A stretch of DNA of 64,000 nt from Streptomyces violaceorubidus (lineage in GTDB: Bacteria; Actinomycetota; Actinomycetes; Streptomycetales; Streptomycetaceae). The position numbers and the translations under genes are program-made. This document shows, in pieces, positions 36,089-44,345 of the stretch; position 1 is the first letter of the stretch, and each line of letters begins with the position of its first letter. The notes beneath the pieces are model-generated. The model searched no databases, was not told where the DNA came from, and was given only the letters and a program-made list of their open reading frames with translations. The DNA lies in the NCBI RefSeq assembly GCF_000717995.1, contig NZ_JODM01000010.1, positions 1 to 64,000 of the forward strand, read 5' to 3'.

Positions 36089-37615
36089 ATGAGTCCTGTT
36101 GTCATCGCGGTGCTGGGAGTCGTCGTACTCGTGGTGCTGCTCGCGCTGGTGGTGGTCAGCCGCTACAAGGTGGCCGGCCCGAGCGAGGCGTTCATCGTCA
36201 CCGGGCGGCGCGGCAAGAAGTCCACCGATCCCGAGACGGGCCGTGTCTTCACCGACAACAGCGGCCAGAAGGTCGTGGTCGGCGGCGGCGTGTTCGTCGT
36301 CCCCTTCGTGCAGCAGCGGTTCACGCTCGACCTCTCCTCGCGGCACATCCCGGTCGCCGTGCGCGGCGCGGTGACGCTGCGCGGGGTGAAGGCGCACCTG
36401 GAGGGTGTCGCGATCGTCAAGGTCGGGGGCACGGAGGACGCGATCCGCGCCGCCGCCCAGCGGTTCCTGATGCAGCAGGACGGCATCGTCGGCTTCACCC
36501 AGGAGGTGCTGTCCGGCGCGCTGCGCGCGATCGTCGGCCGGATGTCCGTGGAGGACGTCATCCGGGACCGGGCCGCGTTCGCCGGCCAGGTGGCCGAGGA
36601 GGCGGAGGCGAGCCTGTCCGGGCAGGGCCTGGTGCTCGACGCCTTCCAGATCCAGGACATCACCACCGAGGGTTCCTACCTGGAGGACCTCGGCCGTCCC
36701 GAGGCGGCCCGCGCCAAGCAGGAGGCGGACATCGCGGAGGCGGTGGCCCGGCGGGCGGCCGAGCAGGCGCGGCTGAAGGCGGAGGAGGAGATCGCGGTCG
36801 CGCAGCGGACCCTCTACCTGAAGCAGGCCGAGATCAAGGCCGAGACCGACCAGGCCGCGGCCCGCGCCAACGCCTCGGGCCCTCTCGCGGAGGCGGCCCG
36901 GCAGCAGGAGATCCTCGCCGAGCAGGAGAAGGTCGCCGAGCGGCAGGCCGCGCTGAAGGACCGCCAGCTGGACACCGAGGTCCGCAAGCCCGCCGACGCC
37001 AAGCGGTACGAGGCCGAGCAGGAGGCGGAGGCCCGCCGGGTGGCGCGGGTGAAGCAGGCCGAGGCCGAGCGCGCCGCCGGTATCGCCGCCGCCCAGGCCG
37101 AGGCCGAGCGGGCCCGGCTCACCGGTGAGGGCGAGAAGCAGCGGCGCAGCGCGCTGGCCGAGGCGGAGGCCATCGAGGGTCTCAGGCAGGGCGAGGCCGA
37201 GCGGTCCCGGCGTGCCGCGATCGCCGAGGCCGTACGCCTGGAGGGCGACGCCGAGGCCGCCGCGATCGCCGCCAAGGGTGCGGCCGAGGCCGAGGCGATG
37301 GAGAAGAAGGCCGACGCCTTCGACCGGTACGGCGACGCCGCCGTGCTGCAGATGCTGGTCGAGGTGCTGCCGCAGGTGGTGGCGAAGGCGTCCGAGCCGC
37401 TGGCGGCCGTGGACAAGATGACGGTCATCTCGACGGACGGCGCGAGCCGGCTCTCCCGCACGGTCGCCGACAACGTGGCGCAGGGCATGGAACTGCTCGG
37501 CTCGACCACGGGCGTCGACCTGGCGGCCCTGCTGAAGAACATCACGGCGAAGGGCGCCCCGGAGCCGGAGGGCGGCCCCGACCGGCACAACGGCAAGGTG
37601 GAGATCACCGGCTGA
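36089..37615 (+). CDS. floT: flotillin-family SPFH protein
   Basis: The 508-residue protein starts with a membrane anchor (VIAVLGVVVLVVLLALVVVS), then an SPFH/band-7 domain (RYKVAGPSEAFIVTGRRGKK to about residue 200, including VEDVIRDRAAFAGQVAEEAE). A long Ala/Glu-rich coiled coil follows (residues ~210-410, AEAERARL-type repeats), and the flotillin C-terminus LQMLVEVLPQVVAKASEPLA. Flotillins scaffold lipid domains of the cell membrane. Gene order NfeD-flotillin supports the call. Confidence 0.92.
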   Translation: MSPVVIAVLGVVVLVVLLALVVVSRYKVAGPSEAFIVTGRRGKKSTDPETGRVFTDNSGQKVVVGGGVFVVPFVQQRFTLDLSSRHIPVAVRGAVTLRGVKAHLEGVAIVKVGGTEDAIRAAAQRFLMQQDGIVGFTQEVLSGALRAIVGRMSVEDVIRDRAAFAGQVAEEAEASLSGQGLVLDAFQIQDITTEGSYLEDLGRPEAARAKQEADIAEAVARRAAEQARLKAEEEIAVAQRTLYLKQAEIKAETDQAAARANASGPLAEAARQQEILAEQEKVAERQAALKDRQLDTEVRKPADAKRYEAEQEAEARRVARVKQAEAERAAGIAAAQAEAERARLTGEGEKQRRSALAEAEAIEGLRQGEAERSRRAAIAEAVRLEGDAEAAAIAAKGAAEAEAMEKKADAFDRYGDAAVLQMLVEVLPQVVAKASEPLAAVDKMTVISTDGASRLSRTVADNVAQGMELLGSTTGVDLAALLKNITAKGAPEPEGGPDRHNGKVEITG

Positions 37616-37666
37616 CCCGCGGCCGGGGGGCGAACCCGGGGCCCGGGCAGAGCACCTGACGTCGCG

Positions 37667-38749
37667 TCAGATCGCCTGTTCGGGCCACCCCAGCAGCCGG
37701 GCTCCGATGACCGCGGTCTGCAACGTGTAGCGGTGCACCGGGTCGGAGGCGTTAGCCCCGGTCAGCTGGTGGATGCGGTCCAGCCGGTAGGTGAGAGCCC
37801 GCACGCTGAGCGTCAGGCGCCGGGCGGCCTCGGCCGCGGTGCAGCCCGCGTCGAAGTACACCTCCAGGGTCCGCAGCAGCGGCCCGGCACCGCCCCGGGC
37901 CCCGCGCAGCGGGCCCAGCACACTCAGCACCAGGTCGGCCATCGCCTGCCGGTCCCGGGCGAGGACCGGGTAGACCAGCATGTCCGCGGCGCGCACCACG
38001 GGCTCCTCCAGGCCCAGCCGGGCGGCGAGTCCGAGGGTGCTGAGCGCCTCCTCGTAGCTGTGCACCACCCCGCCCGCGCCGCTCCGAGGGCGCCCGATGG
38101 CGACCCTGCTGCCGTCCGTGGCGGCGTGGGCGTGCTTGGCGAAGAAGGTCAGGACGTCGTCCTGGTCGCCGGGCGCGATGCAGACCAACTGCCCGTTCTT
38201 GGTGGTGATCAGGACCCGCCGGTCCCCGAAGCGGGAGATGAGCGCGCTCTCCACGACCCGGGTGACCGGGGCGGTGTCGTCGTACGCCTCCGGCCCCTCG
38301 GCCACCGCGACGGCGTGGGCGCGGGAGAGGACGAGCCCGAAGCGCTCGGCCCGTTCGGCGAGGCGGCCCAGATCGCTGCGCCCGTAGAGCAGGTCGTCGA
38401 TGAACTCCCGCCGCGCGGCCTCCTCCTGGCGTACGGCGAGCCGCTGCGCGCGTTCGTAGCCCTCCGCGAAGGCGTCCACGGCCTGGGCGACGGCGGCGAG
38501 CACGGTGCCGGTGACGTCCGGGCCGGAACCCGTCGATCCGCCGCCCGGCCACGAGGTGCGCGTGGCGTCCAGGTGCAGCCGGACGAGACTGCGCAGACTG
38601 TGCCCCGCCTCGGCGGCCCGCTCGCCGAAGAGCCGCCGCTCCTCCAACTCGTCGCGGGTCGGCCGACGCCCCGTGGAGGCGACGTTCGACAGCATCTCGG
38701 CGTACCCGGTCAGGTACGTCTCCCGCTGCTCCGCCCCAAGGTCCGTCAC
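37667..38749 (-). CDS. PucR-family transcriptional regulator
   Basis: The 360-residue protein has an N-terminal helical sensor region (RETYLTGYAEMLSNVASTGR), a GGDEF-like CdaR middle domain (REFIDDLLYGRSDLGRLAER; VVHSYEEALSTLGLAARLGL) and a C-terminal PucR helix-turn-helix (LLRTLEVYFDAGCTAAEAAR; LTLSVRALTYRLDRIHQLTG). Such regulators respond to purines, sugar diacids or amino acids. The GTG start follows GGGGAGGCGCGGG. It points away from the flotillin gene, which it converges on. Confidence 0.88.
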   Translation of the reverse strand: MTDLGAEQRETYLTGYAEMLSNVASTGRRPTRDELEERRLFGERAAEAGHSLRSLVRLHLDATRTSWPGGGSTGSGPDVTGTVLAAVAQAVDAFAEGYERAQRLAVRQEEAARREFIDDLLYGRSDLGRLAERAERFGLVLSRAHAVAVAEGPEAYDDTAPVTRVVESALISRFGDRRVLITTKNGQLVCIAPGDQDDVLTFFAKHAHAATDGSRVAIGRPRSGAGGVVHSYEEALSTLGLAARLGLEEPVVRAADMLVYPVLARDRQAMADLVLSVLGPLRGARGGAGPLLRTLEVYFDAGCTAAEAARRLTLSVRALTYRLDRIHQLTGANASDPVHRYTLQTAVIGARLLGWPEQAI

Positions 38750-38855
38750 CCCGCGCCTCCCCTGCCGTCCACGCCCGGTGCGCGGCGTCCGGCCAGGTGA
38801 GGGTAGTCAACCCTGCCGGAACCCGGCAACGCGGAGGGGAGAGCGCGGCGGCACC

Positions 38856-39143
38856 CTACGGCCGCCGGTACGGCTGCTGCCGGTCCGCCGGCCCGTACGC
38901 CTGACCGTCGGTCTCCTGCGCCTGGAGCTGCTCGGCCTGTTCCCTGGACACCTGCTGCTCGGCGCCGCAGAAGGTGCACTGGGTCGCGTACTTGGTGGAG
39001 ACGGGGAACAGCGGCACGAAGAACAGCGTGAACTTCGTGACGCGCTTCCTCAGCGTGTGCGCGGCGGGGTTGCCGCACCGGCCGCACACCAGCGTCAGTA
39101 TCGCGAGCTGGTAGAGGTATCCCTTGGTGCCGAAGATGATCAC
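38856..39143 (-). CDS. zinc-ribbon membrane-associated protein
   Basis: A 95-residue protein with two CxxC pairs (LVCGRCGNPAAHTL; TQCTFCGAEQQ) separated by a hydrophobic KFTLFFVPLFPVSTKYATQ, the pattern of a small actinobacterial zinc-ribbon family. It ends in a Gln/Glu-rich tail. The function is unknown; it may assist membrane protein turnover. GTG start at 39143 after GGAAGGACCC. Confidence 0.75.
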   Translation of the reverse strand: MIIFGTKGYLYQLAILTLVCGRCGNPAAHTLRKRVTKFTLFFVPLFPVSTKYATQCTFCGAEQQVSREQAEQLQAQETDGQAYGPADRQQPYRRP

Positions 39144-39431
39144 GAGCTGGGTCCTTCCCGGTCGGCCCCCCGCAGGTGCGCAGGACACCCAGATCCTCCC
39201 CCGGACGCCTCGCCCCGCGTATCCCTACAGGTCGTACGCCGCCGCATTTGGGTGCTGCCCCGGATGGCCCCCGCCCGCCCGCGCGGGCGACTGTGGAGCC
39301 CACTCCCCGACACCGGCCGCCGACCGCCCGGCCCCGGTGTGCTCGGGACGCCCCACCCCGCAAGGAGAGCACATGGCCCGCCCCGCTGACCGCGTCGCCC
39401 GCCCAGGGCCCCGCGTCGGGAGGAGGACCCC

Positions 39432-39722
39432 ATGCCCGTGCCCGAGGACCGCAGGCTCACCGAGATCGCGTCCCGGCTGCACCGCGAGGACCCCCGGTTC
39501 GCCCGGGCCCTCGCCGACGGCCGCCCCCACCGCCCGCGCGAGTACCGGTTCCACCGGGCCTGGCTGCTGCTCGCCGTCGCCCTGGGCGCGCTGGCCGCCG
39601 GGATGCTCCTGGCCCACGGGCTGCTCATCGCCGCCGGGCTGGTCCTCGCCGGTGTCGCCGGTGAACTCTTCGACCCGCACCGGCGGGAGCGCGGCACCCG
39701 CTACCCGCCCTCCGGGTCCTGA
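39432..39722 (+). CDS. DUF3040 family membrane protein
   Basis: A 96-residue protein of the actinobacterial DUF3040 family: an N-terminal cytoplasmic helix MPVPEDRRLTEIASRLHRED ending PRFARALADGRP, two membrane helices (AWLLLAVALGALAAGMLLA; GLLIAAGLVLAGVAGELF) and a short basic tail. Ribosome binding site GGGAGGAGGACCCC. A second ATG at 39373 has an even better site (AAGGAGA) but opens a different frame with no sensible product. Confidence 0.85.
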   Translation: MPVPEDRRLTEIASRLHREDPRFARALADGRPHRPREYRFHRAWLLLAVALGALAAGMLLAHGLLIAAGLVLAGVAGELFDPHRRERGTRYPPSGS

Positions 39723-39754
39723 CCCCGGCGGGCCCGGCCCGGAGGCCGCGCGTG

Positions 39755-39998
39755 GACCCTGTCCGAGCTCGATGATCTCCTCGTCGGTCGGCCAGACCGC
39801 GCCGGTCGTCACCCACTTCGGACCCGGAGGCCGCGCGTTGACCTGTGCGAGTTCGGTGATCTCCTCGGCGGTCGGCCAGACCGCGCCGGTCGTCACCCAC
39901 TTCGGGCCCGGAGGCCGCGCGTTGACCTGTGCGAGTTCGGTGATCTCTTCGTCGGTCGGCCAGACCGCGCCGGTTGTCACCCACCTCGGCCCGTTCCC
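39755..39998 (-). repeat. three tandem 84-bp repeats, coding-capable on the minus strand
   Basis: GTCGGCCAGA recurs at 39787, 39871 and 39955, giving an exact 84-bp period (28 codons). Read on the minus strand from a GTG at 39980, each unit encodes TTGAVWPTDEEITELAQVNA followed by RPPGPKWV, with only one or two substitutions per copy. The frame then runs antisense into the DUF3040 gene without a stop, so a real protein end is not evident. It may be a truncated repeat-protein gene. The remaining gap 39999-40206 shows no gene. Confidence 0.8.
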
Positions 39999-40206
39999 GG
40001 AACCGCCGGCCGCTGTCGACCGCGCGGCGACGCATTACGACGGTCCGGTGGAACACGCGGCGCCCGGCGGGACCTTCGCGGTGAGGAGAGCGATCCCGGC
40101 CCGGCCGGATACGCTGCCGACGACGCGCTCCGGCGATGCCGGGCCCCCGCGGCCCGGCCCCTTGCGGCGATGCCGGGCAAGGCGGCCCGGCCCCTTCCGG
40201 CGAAGC

Positions 40207-40655
40207 TCACCAGCTGACCCCGGCCGCCACCGGCAGATGGTCGCTGCCGGTGGCGGGCAGCACCCAGGAGCCGGTCGGCTCCACTCCGCGCACCAGGATC
40301 TGGTCGATCCGTGCCACCGGGAACGTCGCCGGCCAGCTGAAGCCGAAGCCGTCCCCGGCCGCCTCCTGGGCCGAGCGCAGCCGTGAGGTGATGCCTGCCA
40401 GCGCGCGGTCGTCCACGGTGCCGTTCAGGTCGCCGAGCAGCATCACCCGCTCACTCCGGTCGGCGGCGAGTACCTCGCCGAGCGCCTGCGCGTTCCGGTC
40501 GCGGGAGTCCGTCCAGAAGCCCGCCCGGGGAGTGAGCCGTACGGAGCCCAGATGGGCCACGTACACCACCAGCGGTCCCCGGTCCGTGGCGACGGTGGCC
40601 CGCAGCGCCCGGTTGCCGGCCAGCCGGACGTCGGCCGGTTTGGTGTCGCTGTCCC
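40207..40655 (-). pseudogene. C-terminal fragment of an endonuclease/exonuclease/phosphatase-family gene
   Basis: The minus strand encodes VYVAHLGSVRLTPRAGFWTD, ERVMLLGDLNGTVDDRALAG and a final SWVLPATGSDHLPVAAGVSW. These include the GDLN and GSDHLPV catalytic motifs of the EEP fold. The family is normally 300 or more residues, usually with N-terminal membrane helices in streptomycetes. Here homology starts abruptly near 40655, where sequence switches to an unrelated histidine kinase on the other strand, so the 5' half is missing. Confidence 0.75.
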
Positions 40656-40660
40656 ATCGG

Positions 40661-41425
40661 ATCCGCCTGCTGGGCCGCAGGGACGAGTTCCGCGAACTCG
40701 CCGACGCCTTCGACACGATGCTCGCCCGCCTCGAAGCGCACGTGGCCGAACAGCAGCGCTTCGCGGCCAACGCCTCTCACGAACTACGCACCCCGCTGGC
40801 CGTCTCCAAGGCTCTCCTCGACGTGGCCCGCACCGACCCGGACCAGGACACCGACGAGATCATCGACCGCCTCCACACCGTGAACACCCGGGCGATCGAC
40901 CTCACCGAGGCCCTGCTCCTGCTCAGCCGCGCCGGCCAGCGCTCCTTCACCCGGGAGCGGGTCGACCTGTCCCTCCTCGCGGAGGAGGCCACCGAAACCC
41001 TCCTCCCCCTCGCGGAGAGACACGGCATCACCCTCGAAACCGGCGGCGAGGTGACCCCCGCCCTCGGATCGCCGACCCTCCTCCTGCAACTGACCACGAA
41101 CCTCGTCCACAACGCGATCGTCCACAACCTCCCCGACGGGGGCAGGGTCTGGGTCCACACCGCCCCCGGCCCCCACTCCTCACTGCTCACCGTCGAGAAC
41201 ACCGGCGCACGGATCAGCCCCCAGCAGGCCTCGACCCTCACGGAACCCTTCCAACGCGGCACGGAACGCGTCCACACCGACCACCCGGGCGTCGGCCTGG
41301 GCCTGGCCATCGCCAACACCATCACCCAGGCCCACAACGGCACCCTCACCCTCACCCCCCGCCCCGCCGGCGGCCTCCGCATCACCGTGCACCTACCACC
41401 GCCCCACCTGCCCGCCGGAAGGTGA
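40661..41425 (+). pseudogene. 5'-truncated sensor histidine kinase
   Basis: Homology begins within the HAMP linker (IRLLGRRDEFRELADAFDTM) and runs through the phosphoacceptor His (FAANASHELRTPLAVSKALL), LLLQLTTNLVHNAIVHNLPD and GVGLGLAIANTITQAHNGTL to a normal end. The sensor domain, both membrane helices and the start are absent. The upstream sequence belongs to the EEP fragment on the opposite strand. A soluble kinase core could be made from an internal ATG (MLARLEAHVAEQQ), but a pseudogene is more likely. Confidence 0.75.
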
Positions 41426-41570
41426 GCGACGGGGGCTTACGGAGGCTTACGAGGGCTTCCGGGGTCAGGGAGCCCAGGACGGGCGCAGGCCGGCCGGGTG
41501 CGCGGGGACGGTCCGGCCGCGCATCCTGAGCCCTCCCGCGCCGCGAGGTCCGAGCTCGAGATGGCGGTCG

Positions 41571-41602
41571 GGGTCGGGGTCGGGGTCGGGGTCGAGAAGG
41601 TT
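41571..41602. repeat. 6-bp GGGGTC repeat
   Basis: About five copies of GGGGTC lie just downstream of the minus-strand gene ending at 41635. Non-coding; the gap 41426-41634 holds nothing else recognisable. Confidence 0.7.
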
Positions 41603-41634
41603 GCCGATATCGGAGGCGTCGTCCGCCCGTCCGT

Positions 41635-42594
41635 TCAGCAGGGAGGCCAGTTGTTGCCGTACTTGCAGAGCACTTGGCCCTTCTCGTTCAGCGCGAGCGA
41701 GATCGAGTTGACGCCCCTGGACGAGGTGGGATCCATGGTGCCCGCCGGGTCCTCGACGGCGTAGGCCACTGCCTGAAACGACTCGAGGTCCAGGTCTTCC
41801 GCACCGCACAGGCCGAGGTCGCTCCACCAGGAGTCACCAGGATTGATGTAGATCTTCCGACCCGGTGACGGCATCCCGGGGCAGTCCGCCCGTGCCCCGG
41901 AGCGGAACTGCTTGACCATGGTGCTCACCGTCACCGGTGCGACTCCGGTGTTCCACACCTGCATGCCGAACGTGGCGGTTCTCCGGTCCGGGTTCACCTG
42001 GCTACAGGCCCGCATTTTGATGGCCGAGGACTTCAGGACATCGCGGAATCCACCGCAGTGGGTGTTGGCCTGTTCCGTGAAGTCGACGCTCGGCGACGTC
42101 CGTGTCTGCGTCGGCGCCGACGTCGGGGCCGGCTCCGCCCGTTCCTTGGCCGGCTTCTCCACCGTCGGCTCCGCGCTCGGGCTCGCGCTGCTCGGCGTGG
42201 ACGACGGCGTCGACGTGGCCGTCGCGGACGGACTCGACGGCGCGGACGGACTCTTCGACTCCACGGCCGCGGTCACACCCCGCGCGTCCGCCGTCTCCTC
42301 GACCCGGTCGAAGGGACCGGACCCGGTCCAGGCCAGGGTGCCCACCACCAGCGCGACGGCCGCGACACCCGCGCCGGTGGACGTCAGCACGATCGACCGC
42401 CGCGGTCGCCGCCGCTTCGGGTCGGCTGCCGCCACGGCGGGCGCCGGGTCCGCCGGTGTGGCCTGATGGACGTTGATCGTGCCGCTGTGCGCGATGAACT
42501 GGACCGCCCGGCCGGCGGCGTTGTTCTGCTGCCCGCCGCCCTGCTGTCCGGCCTCCTGCCGCCGCTCGGCGCGCGGCTGCTCCTCCTCGCTCAC
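41635..42594 (-). CDS. single-pass membrane protein with N-terminal amyloid-like motif
   Basis: A 319-residue protein. The N-terminal cytoplasmic part has a Gln/Asn/Gly-rich stretch and at residues 30-44 the motif AVQFIAHSGTINVHQ. A basic patch (PKRRRPRRS), one membrane helix (residues 67-90, IVLTSTGAGVAAVALVVGTLAW) and a long Ser/Pro/Thr linker follow. The extracytoplasmic C-terminal domain has five cysteines (NTHCGGFRDV; RACSQVNPDR; ADCPGMPSPG; LCGAEDLD; final NNWPPC). The motif closely matches AVQYITQSGDINVNG at the end of the upstream gene, with which it overlaps (GTGA). I read it as the receptor or membrane partner in an amyloid-motif signalling pair; this is inference. Confidence 0.65.
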   Translation of the reverse strand: MSEEEQPRAERRQEAGQQGGGQQNNAAGRAVQFIAHSGTINVHQATPADPAPAVAAADPKRRRPRRSIVLTSTGAGVAAVALVVGTLAWTGSGPFDRVEETADARGVTAAVESKSPSAPSSPSATATSTPSSTPSSASPSAEPTVEKPAKERAEPAPTSAPTQTRTSPSVDFTEQANTHCGGFRDVLKSSAIKMRACSQVNPDRRTATFGMQVWNTGVAPVTVSTMVKQFRSGARADCPGMPSPGRKIYINPGDSWWSDLGLCGAEDLDLESFQAVAYAVEDPAGTMDPTSSRGVNSISLALNEKGQVLCKYGNNWPPC

Positions 42595-43016
42595 CTGCGC
42601 GGAACCCCGTTGACATTGATGTCGCCGCTCTGGGTGATGTACTGCACGGCGTTGTCGTAGGCATTGTTGACCTGCCCGGCCGGAGCCGCCGGCCGCGCCT
42701 CGATCTGCCGCCTCACCTCGTCGACCAGGGCCCGCAGCTCGTCTGCGGCATCCGGGTGACGGGTGAGGAACCGCGTCAGCTCCCTCGTCATATCCTGCGC
42801 CAGCCCCTCCTCGGCCGCCTGCTGCCGCTCGGCGTCGCCCTCGGCCTCGGCGATCTCGGCGGGCGCGCTGTTGAGGATGCGGCTGATCTGCCGCTGCTCC
42901 TCGCGGTCACCCCGGCGCACCAACCGGGTGAAGCCGCCCCTGACCGACTCCCAGATGTCGGACGTCACCGCGCTCACCAGCGCCGCGCCTCCGAGCACGG
43001 CAAGTTCGTCCAGCAT
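42591..43016 (-). CDS. Bell/HeLo-like effector candidate with C-terminal amyloid-like motif
   Basis: A 141-residue protein starting MLDELAVLGGAALVSAVTSD with a hydrophobic first helix, then IWESVRGGFTRLVRRGD and a helical body rich in Glu/Arg. It ends with an unstructured Pro/Ala linker and the motif AVQYITQSGDINVNG (123-137). The layout, a hydrophobic N-terminal helix, helical bundle and C-terminal Gly/Asn/Gln motif, is that of bacterial cell-death effectors described with BASS amyloid motifs. The same layout recurs in the gene at 59905. ATG 43016 (after GGGGGCGAA) is preferred over ATG 43046 because it aligns with that paralogue. Confidence 0.6.
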   Translation of the reverse strand: MLDELAVLGGAALVSAVTSDIWESVRGGFTRLVRRGDREEQRQISRILNSAPAEIAEAEGDAERQQAAEEGLAQDMTRELTRFLTRHPDAADELRALVDEVRRQIEARPAAPAGQVNNAYDNAVQYITQSGDINVNGVPRR

Positions 43017-43346
43017 TTCGCCCCCAGTGATGTGTGGGAGAGACATAGACCGCTACACCTCTCCGGAAGGCACAACTTAGCGTGAGACAGGGCGCGTTGT
43101 GGCCGCATGGATCGAACGCCCGTCGCAGGTGGTAACGACCGAAAAAGCCCACCGGTCACGACGGCCCCCACCCCGCCCGTACCCCCGAACGGCCGCCCCC
43201 CGCCCCACCCGCGACAAGCCCCCACAGCACCGACAGAGCCGACCCGCAACGCCCGGCACGACACGGCAGCGGCACGACGACCCGAGGAGCCGGACAGCGA
43301 CACAGGCCCTCAGCCGGAGATCGCTTGTTGTGCCCCCGAGCACGAC

Positions 43347-43380
43347 AGAGGCCAGGTCCTGAATCCAGTACCTGGCCTCT
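43347..43380 (-). terminator. 11-bp perfect hairpin behind the left tRNA-Pro fragment
   Basis: AGAGGCCAGGT (43347-43357) and ACCTGGCCTCT (43370-43380) flank a 12-base loop. On the minus strand this hairpin starts seven bases after the tRNA-Pro 3' end, the expected place for a tRNA terminator. The gap 43047-43346 shows no convincing gene. Confidence 0.75.
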
Positions 43381-43387
43381 GACCAGC

Positions 43388-43438
43388 GTCGGGGTGGCGG
43401 GATGTGAACCCACGACCTCTTCGTCCCGAACGAGGTTC
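43388..43438 (-). other. tRNA-Pro 3'-half fragment, candidate attachment site (left)
   Basis: On the minus strand the sequence runs from the anticodon loop (TTCGGGA, anticodon CGG) through the variable region and T-arm to the acceptor 3' strand (CCACCCCGAC). No 5' half of a tRNA precedes it. It is repeated at 59270-59320 with two differences in 51 bases, at 43404 and 43431. The 43404 change alters the conserved T-loop A58, so this copy is decayed. Such 3'-half repeats are the usual scar of tRNA-targeted integrative elements. Confidence 0.75.
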
Positions 43439-43535
43439 CGGAGGTGATCTTGCCGGTGCGGATGGCGTTTTGCCTGCCCAGAGCGCCGGGCTGCCATGGT
43501 CTCGGGTGCCCTCGAAGGGGCTCGGGGAGCGGGTC

Positions 43536-43578
43536 GGCTCCCAGATGGCTCCCAGATGGCTCCCAGATGGCTCCCAAG
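43536..43578. repeat. 12-bp GGCTCCCAGATG tandem repeat
   Basis: Three and a half copies of GGCTCCCAGATG follow the left attachment site. Similar single CTCCCAGAT and CTCCCAAGATG words occur beside the right site (59194, 59421), suggesting a common ancestral element flank. No gene is convincing in 43439-43664. Confidence 0.65.
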
Positions 43579-43664
43579 GGGACCGTAGCCGACGGTCGCT
43601 GGGGCGACCTGTCCCGCCACATCGGCACGCGCTGAACAAGTGTGCGCGACGCGCGTGCGACGGC

Positions 43665-44345
43665 TCAGATCACGGTTGAGGGAGCGTGCTTGCTCAGGTA
43701 GCTCTTGAAGGTCTTCCTGATTTCGGCCTGGAGATAGCCTGCCTGTGGTGAGTTGGGTACTACGTCCGGCTCGAAGCCTCTCTTTCGGGCATCGAGGTAC
43801 CGCACGATGCTCGACGATCTGGTGTTGGCGACGAAGAGTTCGTTCTGGGTGCGGATGTCGGCGCGCAGCCCCTCGAAGTTCCGTGCGAGGCCGATGCCGA
43901 GGTTGGAGACGTAGTACTTGCACTCGACGATGAGGACACTCTGGCTGCCTCGTGGTGCGATGCCCTGCGCACGGCTCAGGGCGGCTTCCTCGGCTGGCAG
44001 CACCAACACGTCGCACTCGTGCAGGACGCCCGACGAGCCGGTCACATAGACGCCGAGGTGGACTTCAAGGGCGGGGGCGCCGTCGAACTCGATCACGGCG
44101 TGGGTGAACGGCTGGCTGTTGCCGTACAGGTGACCGGGTCCTGTCCGGAAAACAAGATTGCTCGCCTTCGCCCCGTAGACGTCTTCGTAGGTGACAGTGG
44201 CACCATGCCGACTCGCGGTGGCGACGATCAGGGAGAAGATGAAGCCCTCGTAGATGTCGGACGGCTTCGAAGCGGAGTCGTACGACACCGCCCCCGCCGC
44301 CAGTAGGCTCTTGATCTCGTTGACTAGGTCATCGACTGTGCTCAA
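43665..44345 (-). CDS. PD-(D/E)XK nuclease-like protein
   Basis: The 226-residue protein has the restriction-endonuclease-fold signature: an acidic Glu in the first helix region, Asp in VLHECDVLVLP and E-x-K in SVLIVECKYYVSNLGIGLAR, with GPGHLYGNSQPFTHAVIEFD before. The family name is not known to me. It overlaps the upstream 186-residue gene by four bases (ATGA) and the two are probably a functional pair, either a restriction-like defence module or a toxin and partner. GC and codon bias are slightly lower than in the core chromosome. Confidence 0.6.
   Translation of the reverse strand: MSTVDDLVNEIKSLLAAGAVSYDSASKPSDIYEGFIFSLIVATASRHGATVTYEDVYGAKASNLVFRTGPGHLYGNSQPFTHAVIEFDGAPALEVHLGVYVTGSSGVLHECDVLVLPAEEAALSRAQGIAPRGSQSVLIVECKYYVSNLGIGLARNFEGLRADIRTQNELFVANTRSSSIVRYLDARKRGFEPDVVPNSPQAGYLQAEIRKTFKSYLSKHAPSTVI

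Noticed and set aside
39373..39440. Alternative gene start at ATG 39373 with strong AAGGAGA
   Set aside because: It opens a different frame that reads as Arg/Pro-rich noise across the DUF3040 gene; it is not in frame with it.
43388..43470. Complete tRNA-Pro gene
   Set aside because: Only the 3' half from the anticodon loop onward is present; the D-arm and 5' acceptor strand are missing, here and at 59270.
43077..43628. Integrase remnant suggested by repeated LGAIWEP-like residues
   Set aside because: The residues come from the 12-bp GGCTCCCAGATG repeat; no tyrosine-recombinase R..HxxR..Y pattern is found in any frame.
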